Source of the DNA: Stramenopiles sp. TOSAG23-2
Lineage: Eukaryota; Sar
Length of the DNA stretch: 59,699 nt
Assembly (NCBI GenBank): GCA_900128395.1
Contig: LT649253.1
Location: forward strand, 1 to 59,699
Direction: 5' to 3'
How positions within the stretch are numbered: position 1 is the first letter of the stretch; each line of letters starts with the position of its first letter. Under the pieces are notes generated by a model. The model worked only from the letters and a program-made list of their open reading frames with translations, had not been told where the DNA came from and did not search any database. Below, in pieces: positions 41,605 through 51,477 of the stretch. Position numbers and translations under genes: made by a program.

Positions 41605-44055
41605 TTACTTTGGCGGAGGTTTTGGTGCTTTTTTACTTGGTGGTCTGTACATTGCTGAAATCGCAGGATTTTTTGGCTTGTTTTGACCAGAAAAAGAACT
41701 GCGGCGAATGCGACTATTATTTGAATTTGGTGTTGTCGTCGATGGAGGTGGTGGTGGTGCAAAGCTCCGTCCTCTATTTCTCATTGATGTATTATTATTG
41801 TCCACAGACGGTGCTGGACTTCTATATATACTAGATGGTGATGCATAATTATTTATTTGTTTCTGTCTTAAATTTTTAATTTCTTCTTGCATATATTGAG
41901 CTTTTGGCATTACTTTTACACGTAAATCATTCCAAGTTTCACGCTGGGTACGACGCATTGCTTTTATTGCTATATCGCCTCTTTTTTGTAATAATGGAAG
42001 AATAATTTTCTCAAATCCATCACATACTTCAGGTTTTAAATGTGCCAATTCAAGTCCTTGGCGAAATTTCTTATTATTCGTTTCCACTGATTGACCACTA
42101 ACAATATGATCAAGCCATTTTTGCATAAATTTCAAACGTTTTGGATCATCCGTCCAATGATCTAAAATATGTAAAACGACGGGAGATCTTAAATTCATTG
42201 GTGGTGTTGGATGCAAGGAAAGGTCTATTGATGCCCACTTTTCATCTTCCGGTTCTTCATAACTTTTTTTAATTTCTAAACGTAAATTTTCTAACTTTTC
42301 CTCCAGCTCTTGTTGGTGTTTCGTTGCAGTTGTCAATCGTAAACGTTTTATTTCTTCTTCAAATTCAATATCTTTTGCTCGATCTAACGTTTCCCATCTT
42401 CGTTCTTTTTGTAAAAATTCATTTGTAATCCTATCTACTTCAAGACCTTTTTGAGTACGAAGAGCGTTTATTTCATCATCATGAAATTTCGTAAGTTCCT
42501 CTTTGTTTCTTTTGAAATTCTTGATTGTTTGCTCTAACTCTTCCACTTTATCTTCCAATTGTTCGCATTTAGCTTCAGCTGCTGTTATTGATGCTTGCGA
42601 TGCCATATGTTTTGCTAATGATTCCTCATGGTGTTTCTGTAATGTTGAGGAATGTTCATTGCGCAACGAATTTTCAACGTCCATTTTTGCAAGTTCAATG
42701 GCAGCATTCTTTTCACTATGAAATCGTTGTTTTGCATCATCTAACGTTTTTGCAATGGCATTTTCTACTGCTAATTTCTTATCAGATGCCCAACGTTTTT
42801 GCCAAAATGACAAAGACGTTTCAAATTCATTTGACTTTTCCTTTTCCCATTCCGTTTTCTTCTCTTCAAATAATTGTTGTCGTAATGTTTCTTGAGTTTG
42901 TTTCTCAGCATTCACTGCATTTTCAATTAAAGACATTGTTTCATTTTGAATCTTATTGATAGTATCTACATGTTTCGTACTTTCATCTTTTAATTTTTTG
43001 ATTTCTTCCATCGCTACATTTAATTTTGATTGTAAGTCATCAGCACGATCACTTTGTTGTCCTGCAGCTTGCAACGCTTCACTTAAAATTTCCTCATGAC
43101 GTGTTGTTGATGTTGTACTTTTACTTTCCTGAGCTTTGACTTTAGTTTTTAAATTTTCAATTTCCAATTGTAAAACTTTCATTTCTTCACTCTTTTCATT
43201 ATTAATTTTATTAATTATTTTTTCCTTTGAATTATCCTCATCATTTGAATTATTATTATTATTATTATCCTCATCATTTGAATTATTATTGTTATTATTA
43301 TTATTATTATTATTATCATCATCCTTATTATTATTATTATTTAGTAACAATAAATCAAATTCTTCTTTTGACTCTTTCAATTCCATTTCTAATTTATTAA
43401 CCAATGTTTTTAAGCGTTCTATTTCAATATCTTTTTGTTCTGATGCTTTCAATGTTTCACTTAAAATTTCTTCATGATGAGCAGCTTGTGATTGCAATAG
43501 AGCTTGCGATACATTACTATTATTATTTGAAGGTGATGATAAACGTCCAATTTTTTCTTGAAGGTCAACTTTATCTTTCCTTTCCTTTACAAATTCTTCT
43601 TCCATTAATTTTAATTGATCTTTATAACGATCACGCTCCTGTTTCACTTCATTCATTTCAATACGAAATTTAGCCATTCGACGATCTGCTTCTTGTTTTG
43701 CAATTTGACGTAGCATTTGCTCCATAGGTACTTTCTGGTTTTGATTACTATTTGTTGTTGCAGCAGCATTATTGTTGTTGTTGTTGTTCATATTATCATT
43801 ATTATTAACATCATCTGTTGTTTTAGCTGTTTCATTACTTTCTACTTTTACAGCAGTCGTAGGTGGCGTGGCGGTTGACCCCCAACTAGAAATTGATGAG
43901 AAAAAATTAGTAGCAGTTGATAATGCATTTGCTACTTTCCCATTCTCGTCATCCTTTTCAGCAATATTTTTTGTTGCATTATTATTATTATCATCAGTTG
44001 TTTCTTTATCATCCTCACGTGGTGAATATGGTGGTGGTGGTGGTGGATCTGACAT
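41605..44055 (-). CDS. Long coiled-coil protein with Pro-rich ends
   Basis: One exon, 816 residues, ATG at 44055. It begins with a Pro run (MSDPPPPPPYSP), then Asn/Asp-rich low complexity. Coiled coil covers about 115-620, broken by Asn tracts near 240-275 from AAT microsatellites; one NNSNDED-type unit is itself repeated. A more globular block follows (about 625-735: PPMNLRSPVVLHILDHWTDD, KFMQKWLDHIV, EVCDGFEKIILPLLQKRGD, RRTQRETWNDLRVKV), then a Pro/Ser/Arg-rich tail ending KKAPKPPPK, which offers SH3-type ligands. Such architecture is common in centrosomal or ciliary proteins, but I do not recognise the family. Confidence 0.75.
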   Translation of the reverse strand: MSDPPPPPPYSPREDDKETTDDNNNNATKNIAEKDDENGKVANALSTATNFFSSISSWGSTATPPTTAVKVESNETAKTTDDVNNNDNMNNNNNNNAAATTNSNQNQKVPMEQMLRQIAKQEADRRMAKFRIEMNEVKQERDRYKDQLKLMEEEFVKERKDKVDLQEKIGRLSSPSNNNSNVSQALLQSQAAHHEEILSETLKASEQKDIEIERLKTLVNKLEMELKESKEEFDLLLLNNNNNKDDDNNNNNNNNNNNSNDEDNNNNNNSNDEDNSKEKIINKINNEKSEEMKVLQLEIENLKTKVKAQESKSTTSTTRHEEILSEALQAAGQQSDRADDLQSKLNVAMEEIKKLKDESTKHVDTINKIQNETMSLIENAVNAEKQTQETLRQQLFEEKKTEWEKEKSNEFETSLSFWQKRWASDKKLAVENAIAKTLDDAKQRFHSEKNAAIELAKMDVENSLRNEHSSTLQKHHEESLAKHMASQASITAAEAKCEQLEDKVEELEQTIKNFKRNKEELTKFHDDEINALRTQKGLEVDRITNEFLQKERRWETLDRAKDIEFEEEIKRLRLTTATKHQQELEEKLENLRLEIKKSYEEPEDEKWASIDLSLHPTPPMNLRSPVVLHILDHWTDDPKRLKFMQKWLDHIVSGQSVETNNKKFRQGLELAHLKPEVCDGFEKIILPLLQKRGDIAIKAMRRTQRETWNDLRVKVMPKAQYMQEEIKNLRQKQINNYASPSSIYRSPAPSVDNNNTSMRNRGRSFAPPPPPSTTTPNSNNSRIRRSSFSGQNKPKNPAISAMYRPPSKKAPKPPPK

Positions 44056-44953
44056 TTTTACAACTATATATGAGTATATATATATATAATTTCAAAAGTG
44101 TCTGTTATTCAAGATGTATGAATTAAATCTTAATCTCACTCTCTCTCTCTTATTGTTTTAATTATATTGAATCTATATGTTCTTTTGTAATATACTACCT
44201 ATAAGATATACCATCTACACGGCCAAATCAACATTCATCAATTTTATAATTTAAATTATTATTATTTTTTAAAATAATAAAAAAAAATAATAAAAAAAAA
44301 AGATCGACGACGACGACGACGATCCTTCTTCGATGATGATGTGATTTGCACACATTCTTACATAAGGAAAAATTTCTGGAATCCGTCATACTTTTTTAAA
44401 AATATATTAAGTATATATATTTATATACTAAGATTCCGAATTTATTTGGTAGAAGTATTAGTGTACAAATATATATACTTAATATATTTAAAAAAAGTAT
44501 GACGGATTTCAGAAATTTTTCCTTATGTACAGAAGTCGGCGGAATGATGATTTTTTAGAATCTATCTCTACAATATCAACAAGCAGGATGTTCCTCAATG
44601 CTGTTGTCCTGCTGCTGAGCCCTTGTTTTTAAAATTACAAAATTAAAACTACACAGTATGGAGGAAACAAAATGAGATCAAACAAAACCCTAACACTAAT
44701 CACAGCCTAATATTTTTTTGTTGTTGTTGTTGTTTTTTATAGAGTGGATCCTCTCTAGTTTTTTTTAAGATCTAAATTATAATGGATGTATGAAAATAAA
44801 TTGAAACAAATGTTATACATTGTGTGTGTGTGTTTTTTTTTTTTTTGTGGAAAATAAAGAAGAAGAAACAATTTCAAAGTCCCCCTTACTATTTTTAACA
44901 TATTTCTTCAACAGAGAAAAAAAAAGTAATTTTTTTTTGTGTGTGTGGGAAAT
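44056..44953. promoter_or_regulatory. Divergent intergenic region with a long hairpin
   Basis: Separates the coiled-coil gene (-) from the DUF229 gene (+). Contains a CT microsatellite (44137-44152), a GAC run (44302-44325), a nearly perfect inverted repeat (44359-44529) and poly-T/GT tracts before the DUF229 start. No ORF supported. Confidence 0.6.
44359..44529. repeat. Near-perfect inverted repeat (about 64-bp arms, about 43-bp loop)
   Basis: 44359-44422 is the reverse complement of 44466-44529 with only two or three differences. The ends are TACATAAGG and CCTTATGTA. The arms include the non-repetitive core ATCCGTCATAC, so this is not just AT-richness. Inside the arms lie TATATATA runs. 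It is non-coding. A MITE, a hairpin-forming foldback or a chimeric inverted join are all possible. Confidence 0.85.
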
Positions 44954-47900
44954 ATGTTGAAATATTTATATATCATACTATCTGGCAATCGTATATTTAG
45001 ATTATTTTTCATTTTTGGTACAATATTATTATTTACATTATGTTTGGTATATACATTATCGGTTGTACAAAATATTTTTTTCATGAAACGTGTGAAGACA
45101 AGTATTTATTCAAATGGTATAAACAATCCAGATGGTGGATTTGATAATGTCGAAAATACGAAACGGGCTATCCACTTTTATGATGGTCAAATTAATGCCA
45201 TTTTTACAAGAGGTGTTGATAAAAGATCGTTACGTCCATTAAATGGTAAAGTTGAAACACCAATAGTTTTACCAGATAAATTTATTAATATCGTTGGGAC
45301 GAAAAATAATCGAAAGAAAAATTTTGCTTTTGGCGGCGCGGATTTGCCAGAATTTTTGAACCACCGCACAGCTTGGCAAAAACAAATAGAAAAAGAAAAG
45401 CAGGGGGAATGTTTATTGCCAACATTTAATAAAGATGATTATTTTGCTTTACCAAATATGTCAAATATTGTTTTAAAAGGTTGTGATAATAATAATAATA
45501 ATAATAATATAAGGAAAGAATTATTTGGCTCGTTGGAAAATGGAAAACTTACTATTGATGGTACAAAATGTAAAAATGGTGGGAAATACAGTAAAATACC
45601 AAAAGGTGCAGAAGCTGATGGGTATCGGTCCTTATTATGGATAAAATTTCAAGAAACGAACGGCAATATTATTATTAAGACAAATGATGAATATGTTATT
45701 GTAAAATGTTTTACTAAATCGTCTGGAATGGTACAAGATATATTTGTACAAGCATCACTTCATCCAGAAAGAATTAAAAATATAGATGAAAAATCATTTG
45801 ATAGTGATAATATACCCCCTGTATTAGGAAGTTCCATTTTAAATCAAGCTCAAAATAACGATAAAATTGATACACCGCTTTTGAAACCAAATGTAGTTAT
45901 GGTAGTATTAGAATCAGTTGCTGATGCACATTTTGATCGTGGAATGCCATTAACGAAAAAATGGTTAAATTCATTGAAGAAAGAAAATAATAGAGATGGC
46001 AGTACTAGTAATAGGAATAACAATAATAATCATATTTCATTTCATTATGATCGTCATCATGCATTTCATCCACGATATATTGGCAATATTGCATCGTTAT
46101 TTAGTGGTATGTCTACGAAAGATTTACTAAAATCGTTACGTCAAGAAGTAAATGATGATGATATTAAAAAACCAGAATGGCTATGGGATATTTTTCGTAA
46201 AAATGGATATAGAGTTGCCATGAATGAAAATGGATGTGCAACGTCAAAACGGTCATTGTTGAAAGCAACTAGGATTGGTGGGGCACATGGTGTTCGAGAT
46301 GGCAATTGGAAAAAATCAATTGATAGTGTTGGTTTGCAAGGTATGGCATGCCATGCTTTACGAGATCAATTGCATTTGGAAAATTTAGCAAGTGGCCCGC
46401 TAGAATTATGTTTACATAAGCGCCCATATCATTCATATTTTTTAGATCATATGATTAAATACATGAGATTAAAGGACAAAGGAAACAAGAAAAAACCAAT
46501 ATTTTATACGTTGCAATTAAACGAAGGGCAAGATCCATCTATGAAACGTATACGATCATTAGATGAAGCATTGCGTGATTCATTAAAGCAACTTTTACAA
46601 GAGAATCCAAATACAGTTTTAGTATTGACATCAACACAAGGTATTGCAAAAGGAAAACATTTTGAAACTAGTGAAACTGGTTTATTTGAAAATCCATTCC
46701 CATTGCTTTATATGGTTTTGCCATATAATGAAATCTTACGACATGATAAACATTTATTTGAAGCGGTTGAAGCAAATTCAATGAAGTGGAAAATAACGAC
46801 CCATGCTGATGTATATCACACATTGCGTGATTTAATAACAACATATCCTAAACCATACCAGGCAAAACCATGGAATGTTAAGGGTAAAGATAAAACTATT
46901 ATAGCAAGACCAATTAGTCTATTGAGGACCAGGTATTTAGTACATCGTTCCGCGAGAAGAAATTGTGAAACTGCTGGTATACCAAATGAATATTGTGCAT
47001 GTATTCAATGGAAAGTTACGAAGAAACGAATGGAAGCGTTTGCTGAATATGCGCTATCACGAATTAATAAAGACATGTGGTTTCGAACAGCTAATAGTTT
47101 TTCAGGGTGCCAACCATTACGTTTAAGCACAATTATTAGTTCTTATGAAATGAAGGCTAACATTGTGCAACATCATGAACTTCAAATGTCAAGGTCTAGA
47201 AAACCTATTCGTAAGAGGTTTAGGTTTAAAATTACCACACGTGCTGGTGAAGGTTTCCGGCAAGAGCGATTTATATTCGAAGTACAGCATATACATTGGA
47301 AATTTTATATTATACACCATCCAAAATTTAATGAATTAGATATGATAGCAAATCAGTATCGTTTGATTAGCAAATTTAGATTAAGTCCGACTCACGGTTA
47401 TGGGAAGTGCCTTGGGCCAAAAGATGAGAAAAAAGATTTAGAATTTTGTGTATGCAATGCTGGTAAACAGGATGATGCATCATATTTATTTGGTGAGCAA
47501 TCGAATAGTAATAGTGCTGCGTTGGTAAATATGATCGATAAAGATGACGTTAAATTACTTCGTTGGACACATGGAATGGCGGAACAATTAGAAATCATTA
47601 ATAATAAGGATCTTGATATTGTGTTTCAAGTAGCAATTCGACGATCTACATCTCGTAATGTACTTGCATCGGGTATGTTACCGGCATGGGCATTGGTACC
47701 AGCACATTCACGACAACCGTTAGTTACATTGGAGCAAGCAGATAAATCAAAAGAGTGGCAATGGAATTTTGATTGGAGATGGGATGGATGGGCAAAAGGG
47801 AAAGCATCTCCACCGATAGCAAATTTAAATGACGGGGGTAGTTTTAGAAGCGGGGCGGTGACATATCAATATGCCAATGGAGTTGCATTAACTAAATATG

Positions 47901-48196
47901 TAGACGTGGATATGGCTGAAAATTGCCTGTATTATCAAGTTGGTAATTATAGACAATCAGCAATTGAAATTACAGTGCATGTTGATGTTCCAGCCGAATG
48001 GAGAAAATATTTAAAAAAGCTAACTGAAACCAAGAAACGAAAAAAAATAAAAAAAGGAAAAGAAATTTCTATTGTAAGGATTATTGCTAAGGCAGAATAT
48101 GATACAAAAACCGCAAGAGAGGCATTGAATAAAGTTGGTTTTAAAATTGAATGGAAAACATTGAAAGGTACAGGTGATAAAATTAAGAAAAGTTGA
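44954..48196 (+). CDS. DUF229-like (alkaline-phosphatase fold) type II membrane protein
   Basis: One exon, 1,080 residues from the ATG at 44954. A single signal-anchor helix lies at about 15-38 (RIFRLFFIFGTILLFTLCLVYTL), so most of the protein is lumenal or extracellular. Residues about 310-640 follow the DUF229 pattern: KPNVVMVVLESVADAHFDRGMP (family form PNVLxxGxDSxSRxxFxRxMP), an HPRYIGNIASLFSG block (TFPNLxPxLTG in the family), RPYHSYFLDHMIKYM, then LTSTQGIAKGKHF (SDHGxRxG in the family). The usual Asp/Ser nucleophile region and the DHG metal ligands are not conserved, so it may be catalytically dead. The remaining 440 residues are beta-rich and unassigned. An Asn run at about 178-188 is encoded by AAT repeats. 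Confidence 0.7.
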   Translation: MLKYLYIILSGNRIFRLFFIFGTILLFTLCLVYTLSVVQNIFFMKRVKTSIYSNGINNPDGGFDNVENTKRAIHFYDGQINAIFTRGVDKRSLRPLNGKVETPIVLPDKFINIVGTKNNRKKNFAFGGADLPEFLNHRTAWQKQIEKEKQGECLLPTFNKDDYFALPNMSNIVLKGCDNNNNNNNIRKELFGSLENGKLTIDGTKCKNGGKYSKIPKGAEADGYRSLLWIKFQETNGNIIIKTNDEYVIVKCFTKSSGMVQDIFVQASLHPERIKNIDEKSFDSDNIPPVLGSSILNQAQNNDKIDTPLLKPNVVMVVLESVADAHFDRGMPLTKKWLNSLKKENNRDGSTSNRNNNNNHISFHYDRHHAFHPRYIGNIASLFSGMSTKDLLKSLRQEVNDDDIKKPEWLWDIFRKNGYRVAMNENGCATSKRSLLKATRIGGAHGVRDGNWKKSIDSVGLQGMACHALRDQLHLENLASGPLELCLHKRPYHSYFLDHMIKYMRLKDKGNKKKPIFYTLQLNEGQDPSMKRIRSLDEALRDSLKQLLQENPNTVLVLTSTQGIAKGKHFETSETGLFENPFPLLYMVLPYNEILRHDKHLFEAVEANSMKWKITTHADVYHTLRDLITTYPKPYQAKPWNVKGKDKTIIARPISLLRTRYLVHRSARRNCETAGIPNEYCACIQWKVTKKRMEAFAEYALSRINKDMWFRTANSFSGCQPLRLSTIISSYEMKANIVQHHELQMSRSRKPIRKRFRFKITTRAGEGFRQERFIFEVQHIHWKFYIIHHPKFNELDMIANQYRLISKFRLSPTHGYGKCLGPKDEKKDLEFCVCNAGKQDDASYLFGEQSNSNSAALVNMIDKDDVKLLRWTHGMAEQLEIINNKDLDIVFQVAIRRSTSRNVLASGMLPAWALVPAHSRQPLVTLEQADKSKEWQWNFDWRWDGWAKGKASPPIANLNDGGSFRSGAVTYQYANGVALTKYVDVDMAENCLYYQVGNYRQSAIEITVHVDVPAEWRKYLKKLTETKKRKKIKKGKEISIVRIIAKAEYDTKTAREALNKVGFKIEWKTLKGTGDKIKKS

Positions 48197-48386
48197 AAAC
48201 TCGTAGGGACACGTGTTTTAAAGTAAAAACGTAAAAGGGTGCGCTTATATATATAATTTCTGAATGCATGCGTGTTCTTGTAAAATAACAAATTATATAT
48301 ATAATATATAAAATATCTTGCGCGTGTAATTTAAAAATTTTTTTAATCACATGTATTTTGTACACCTCTTTTTCTTTTTTTGTTTT

Positions 48387-49397
48387 CTAAATGCCTAATT
48401 GTGCACTTTCTTCAATAAATGCTGGCCTTGGACAACTAGCACATAAAAAGGTTTCTACTTGATCAACACATTGCAAATCCCATTCTTTCTCGCAACATTT
48501 ACTATCATGTTTACATACACATTCTTTAATATAATTTTCAGCACAGCCACTTGCTTTGTGTGGTGCACAACATGTGCCCTCTGGTCCTACCCAATTCATT
48601 GTCTTTGCAACTGGTAAAGGTTTCATGTCTTTTGGCGTAACAGGTGGCTTCATTTTCTCAAACTCATGTGTTTCTGGTATTGCTAATATTTTATCAAAAG
48701 ATGCTCTCATGTTTAAACAGAATTCATTCTCACGTTTCCAATCTTTAGAGTATCTAGTATTATTTGGGCGTTTGAAAAAGATATGTTCCGCTTGTGTGCA
48801 AATTCTTTCAATAGTATATGATGATACTTTGAAGTGGCTTCGTCTTTTAAATAACGAACGACACCATCCACCTATTTTATGATGTAAAACAGAACTACTA
48901 ACATTTTGTGCAGCTAATTTTTCTTCAACTTTTCTAAGAGCTGTTGCACAATTATCTGTTGGATTTTTGTGTACCAATGTACCTGTCATGCCAGTCATAC
49001 CAGTCAAACCAGTTGCACCAGTCAAACCAGTTGGCCCAGTACCGCCTGTGTTTCCACTAGCACTTGTAATGCCTAACATTTCCGTAGTTTCTGCTGCTAA
49101 CCTAGATGCTGAACCAGATGCACTTCCTGTGACACCTGTACCACCAGACATACCAGATATACCAGTACTACCAGCTATATCAATGAAACCAAAATCAGCT
49201 ACATCTTCATCAAAAGCACCACCAACACTTTCTTCTTCCAATAACACTGGAGTATCTGTATCTACAGGCACGGTGTCTTTTGCCCCGTTGTAAAACTTTG
49301 AGAACTTCGACAATAATGTGTTTAATCTAATAGGTGCAGCTTGTACATGGCCTATTGCCAAAAGAGCTACGATAAGTACGATGAAATAACTTTTCAT
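48387..49397 (-). CDS. Secreted collagen-like Cys-rich protein
   Basis: One exon, 336 residues, ATG at 49397. Signal peptide MKSYFIVLIVALLAIGHVQA. Residues 77-93 and about 115-139 are Gly-x-Thr repeats (TGPTGLTGATGLTGMTGMTG), a short collagen-like or bacterial-type GXT tract. The C-terminal domain (about 280-325) is a Cys-rich motif: TCCAPHKASGC, ECVCKHDSKCCEKEWD, QCVDQVETFLCASC. The CCxxHxxxGC...CVCxxDxxCCxxxWDxxC pattern is widespread in secreted bacterial and protist proteins. Extracellular structural role inferred. The GXT tract is too short to be sure it forms a triple helix. Confidence 0.8.
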   Translation of the reverse strand: MKSYFIVLIVALLAIGHVQAAPIRLNTLLSKFSKFYNGAKDTVPVDTDTPVLLEEESVGGAFDEDVADFGFIDIAGSTGISGMSGGTGVTGSASGSASRLAAETTEMLGITSASGNTGGTGPTGLTGATGLTGMTGMTGTLVHKNPTDNCATALRKVEEKLAAQNVSSSVLHHKIGGWCRSLFKRRSHFKVSSYTIERICTQAEHIFFKRPNNTRYSKDWKRENEFCLNMRASFDKILAIPETHEFEKMKPPVTPKDMKPLPVAKTMNWVGPEGTCCAPHKASGCAENYIKECVCKHDSKCCEKEWDLQCVDQVETFLCASCPRPAFIEESAQLGI

Positions 49398-49755
49398 GAT
49401 GATTGATCTTTTTACTACTACTACTAATACAATTATCTATATATCAATATTTATTACAGTAATGATGATGATGATGATCCACACACAGAGAGAGAGAGAG
49501 AGAGAGAGATGTCTATGCAACGAACTCATGATGTACTAATTATAATATATATATTTTTAATAATTGTTGATAAAAATTTTTTAGTTTGCAATGGTATTCC
49601 CATGGTAGTTCAATCAATACTTCTATAATCCCAATCAATTCCAACTTCGTCGCTCCCCCACTTTTTTTTAATATTTATCATCGAAGTGTGTGTTTTTCTA
49701 GTTTGTACTTATTTGTATTCTAAGAGTTATTAAATGTTCCTAGATATAATGCTAT
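49398..49755. other. Intergenic, AT-rich with microsatellites
   Basis: ATG/GAT repeats (49463-49478) and a GA run (49489-49508) lie upstream of the collagen-like gene. Nothing else seen. Confidence 0.65.
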
Positions 49756-50142
49756 TTATATGCTATAATAGAAAAAAGGGATTATTTTCGTAAAAAGAAT
49801 ATAAATGAAATAAGGATGATTCAATAACATTTTCTCATTTTTTAAACATGTGTTACATATATTACATTGATATTTAGTCCTTATACATTTTTCTGTGTGT
49901 ACAGCACACAATTTTGCTGTCATAAATCCTTGCCCACATTTTTTGCATTTTGGATACATTTTACCATTTATATGTATATTGTGCACTTTCCTTTGATGGT
50001 AAAGTAACATATTTATTAAGCTTGTTATTCCATACTTTGTATTGCTTTGCAATGTGCTATACCCTTTAACATGACTATTGCCTACAGCAGAAGAGGGCAC
50101 AAAACAGAATTCCATAGTCCTAACAATTAAGTTAATAAACAA
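49756..50142 (-). CDS. Small C2H2-type zinc-finger ORF
   Basis: A 128-codon frame; the second Met (50115, MEFCFVPSS) is a good alternative start. It contains CKKCGQGFMTAKLCAVHTEKC, a C-x2-C-x12-H-x4-C zinc-finger layout, followed by a second CNICNTCLKNEKMLLNH with C-x2-C and one His before the frame runs into a hydrophobic AT-encoded tail. The second finger looks cut short: its last ligand is missing, suggesting an intron or a broken gene. Nucleic-acid binding is possible. Moderate doubt that it is expressed. Confidence 0.45.
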   Translation of the reverse strand: MFINLIVRTMEFCFVPSSAVGNSHVKGYSTLQSNTKYGITSLINMLLYHQRKVHNIHINGKMYPKCKKCGQGFMTAKLCAVHTEKCIRTKYQCNICNTCLKNEKMLLNHPYFIYILFTKIIPFFYYSI

Positions 50143-50752
50143 ATAAATTGTTTATAATAATAATAATAACTTTCCTCAACATATATAGATATATAGGTAT
50201 AACACTACATTGAAAATAAATATAATTTATTAGTAAATCGTGTTTATTAAATAATAATAATAACATTCTAATGATATTCATTTTATAAAGATGTGTCCAC
50301 AAAAATGACATAAAATATGTATTTCAATGCTCTGTACCTGCTACTGTAATATCTTCATTCATGATTCATGTTCCTATTAGGGTCTATCCACTGCCATCTG
50401 CCGTTAAAATTCTCATCACCGCCCCCCGCCGTTGAACTTTCAAAATATATATAGACTTTACAAGAGGTGAATATATTCCTGCAAACTGCTCTGCCTTGCA
50501 TATTCTATACAAATGATATAATATAGAAACATATATTTATATCACATTCAACAACAACATTAAACAATATTCAATTCGTATACACCCCCCCGTTTTTCTA
50601 TCTTTAAGCACCATCCACCTTTTATTAAAACAAAAAGTTTTATATAGTAATTTAAAAAATGAATAATAGAAACAAACGTGGACCAATGAGTATTGTTGTT
50701 ATTAATTATGAAAATCAAAATGTATATATAACTTTATATAGTAATTTAAAAA
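50143..50752. promoter_or_regulatory. Divergent intergenic region with a duplicated start codon
   Basis: Holds the upstream regions of the zinc-finger ORF (-) and the carboxypeptidase gene (+). A GC pocket with a C run lies at about 50420-50435. A 57-base segment covering the carboxypeptidase start is present twice (about 50639-50695 and 50733-50789). Confidence 0.6.
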
Positions 50753-50789
50753 ATGAATAATAGAAACAAACGTGGACCAATGAGTATTG
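50639..50789. repeat. 57-bp direct repeat over the carboxypeptidase start (period 94)
   Basis: About 57 bases from TTTATATAGTAATTT to ATGAGTATTG are repeated, with 37 unrelated bases between the copies. The ATG at 50659 in the first copy opens a 33-codon frame that stops at 50758; the ATG at 50753 opens the long gene. Unlike the others, the copies are not back-to-back. Confidence 0.9.
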
Positions 50790-51445
50790 CTCATAATAAT
50801 AATAATAATAAAAACGTCGAAGTAGTAACAAAGAAAAAAAATAAATCATTATCACAACAAGTTATGGAAGAAGAAATGAAACGACAATGTTTAGATTTAA
50901 AAAAACAAATATACAATCGATGGGAAGAAAATATATTAACAAAGAATTTCTTCTCTCCTAAACCACAAACGTCATCTCACCAACAACAGCAACAACGACA
51001 ACAACAACCAGATAATAATAATAATAATAATAGTGAAAAAGAAACATTTGCATCTGCATCAGATGTTACCTCAAAAGTTGTTGATGAGGCTGATTCTGAT
51101 GGTTCTGTTGAAGATTTAGGATTGGAACCAGATTCTGTTATGTCACAAAGTCAAGTATTTCCAGTGAATCGTAATAATAGTTCTGAAGATAATAATAATA
51201 ATGATAGGAATATTCAACCACGTGTTTTACCATCAAAAGCTATTTCAAAAAATGCTGTACCTCCACGCCATGCACCTGTTAAATTAGAAGAAAGTATTGA
51301 ACCAGTGCCACAAAATCCATCACTTGCGTTTAAATTATTGCCAGCATCACCAAAGAAAGATGATGATGATGAAGGGGAAGATAACAAGAAGGATGCTCTT
51401 GTTGATAATGGCAATGTTACGACAAATAATACTGATGATGCTAAC

Positions 51446-51477
<32 letters not shown>

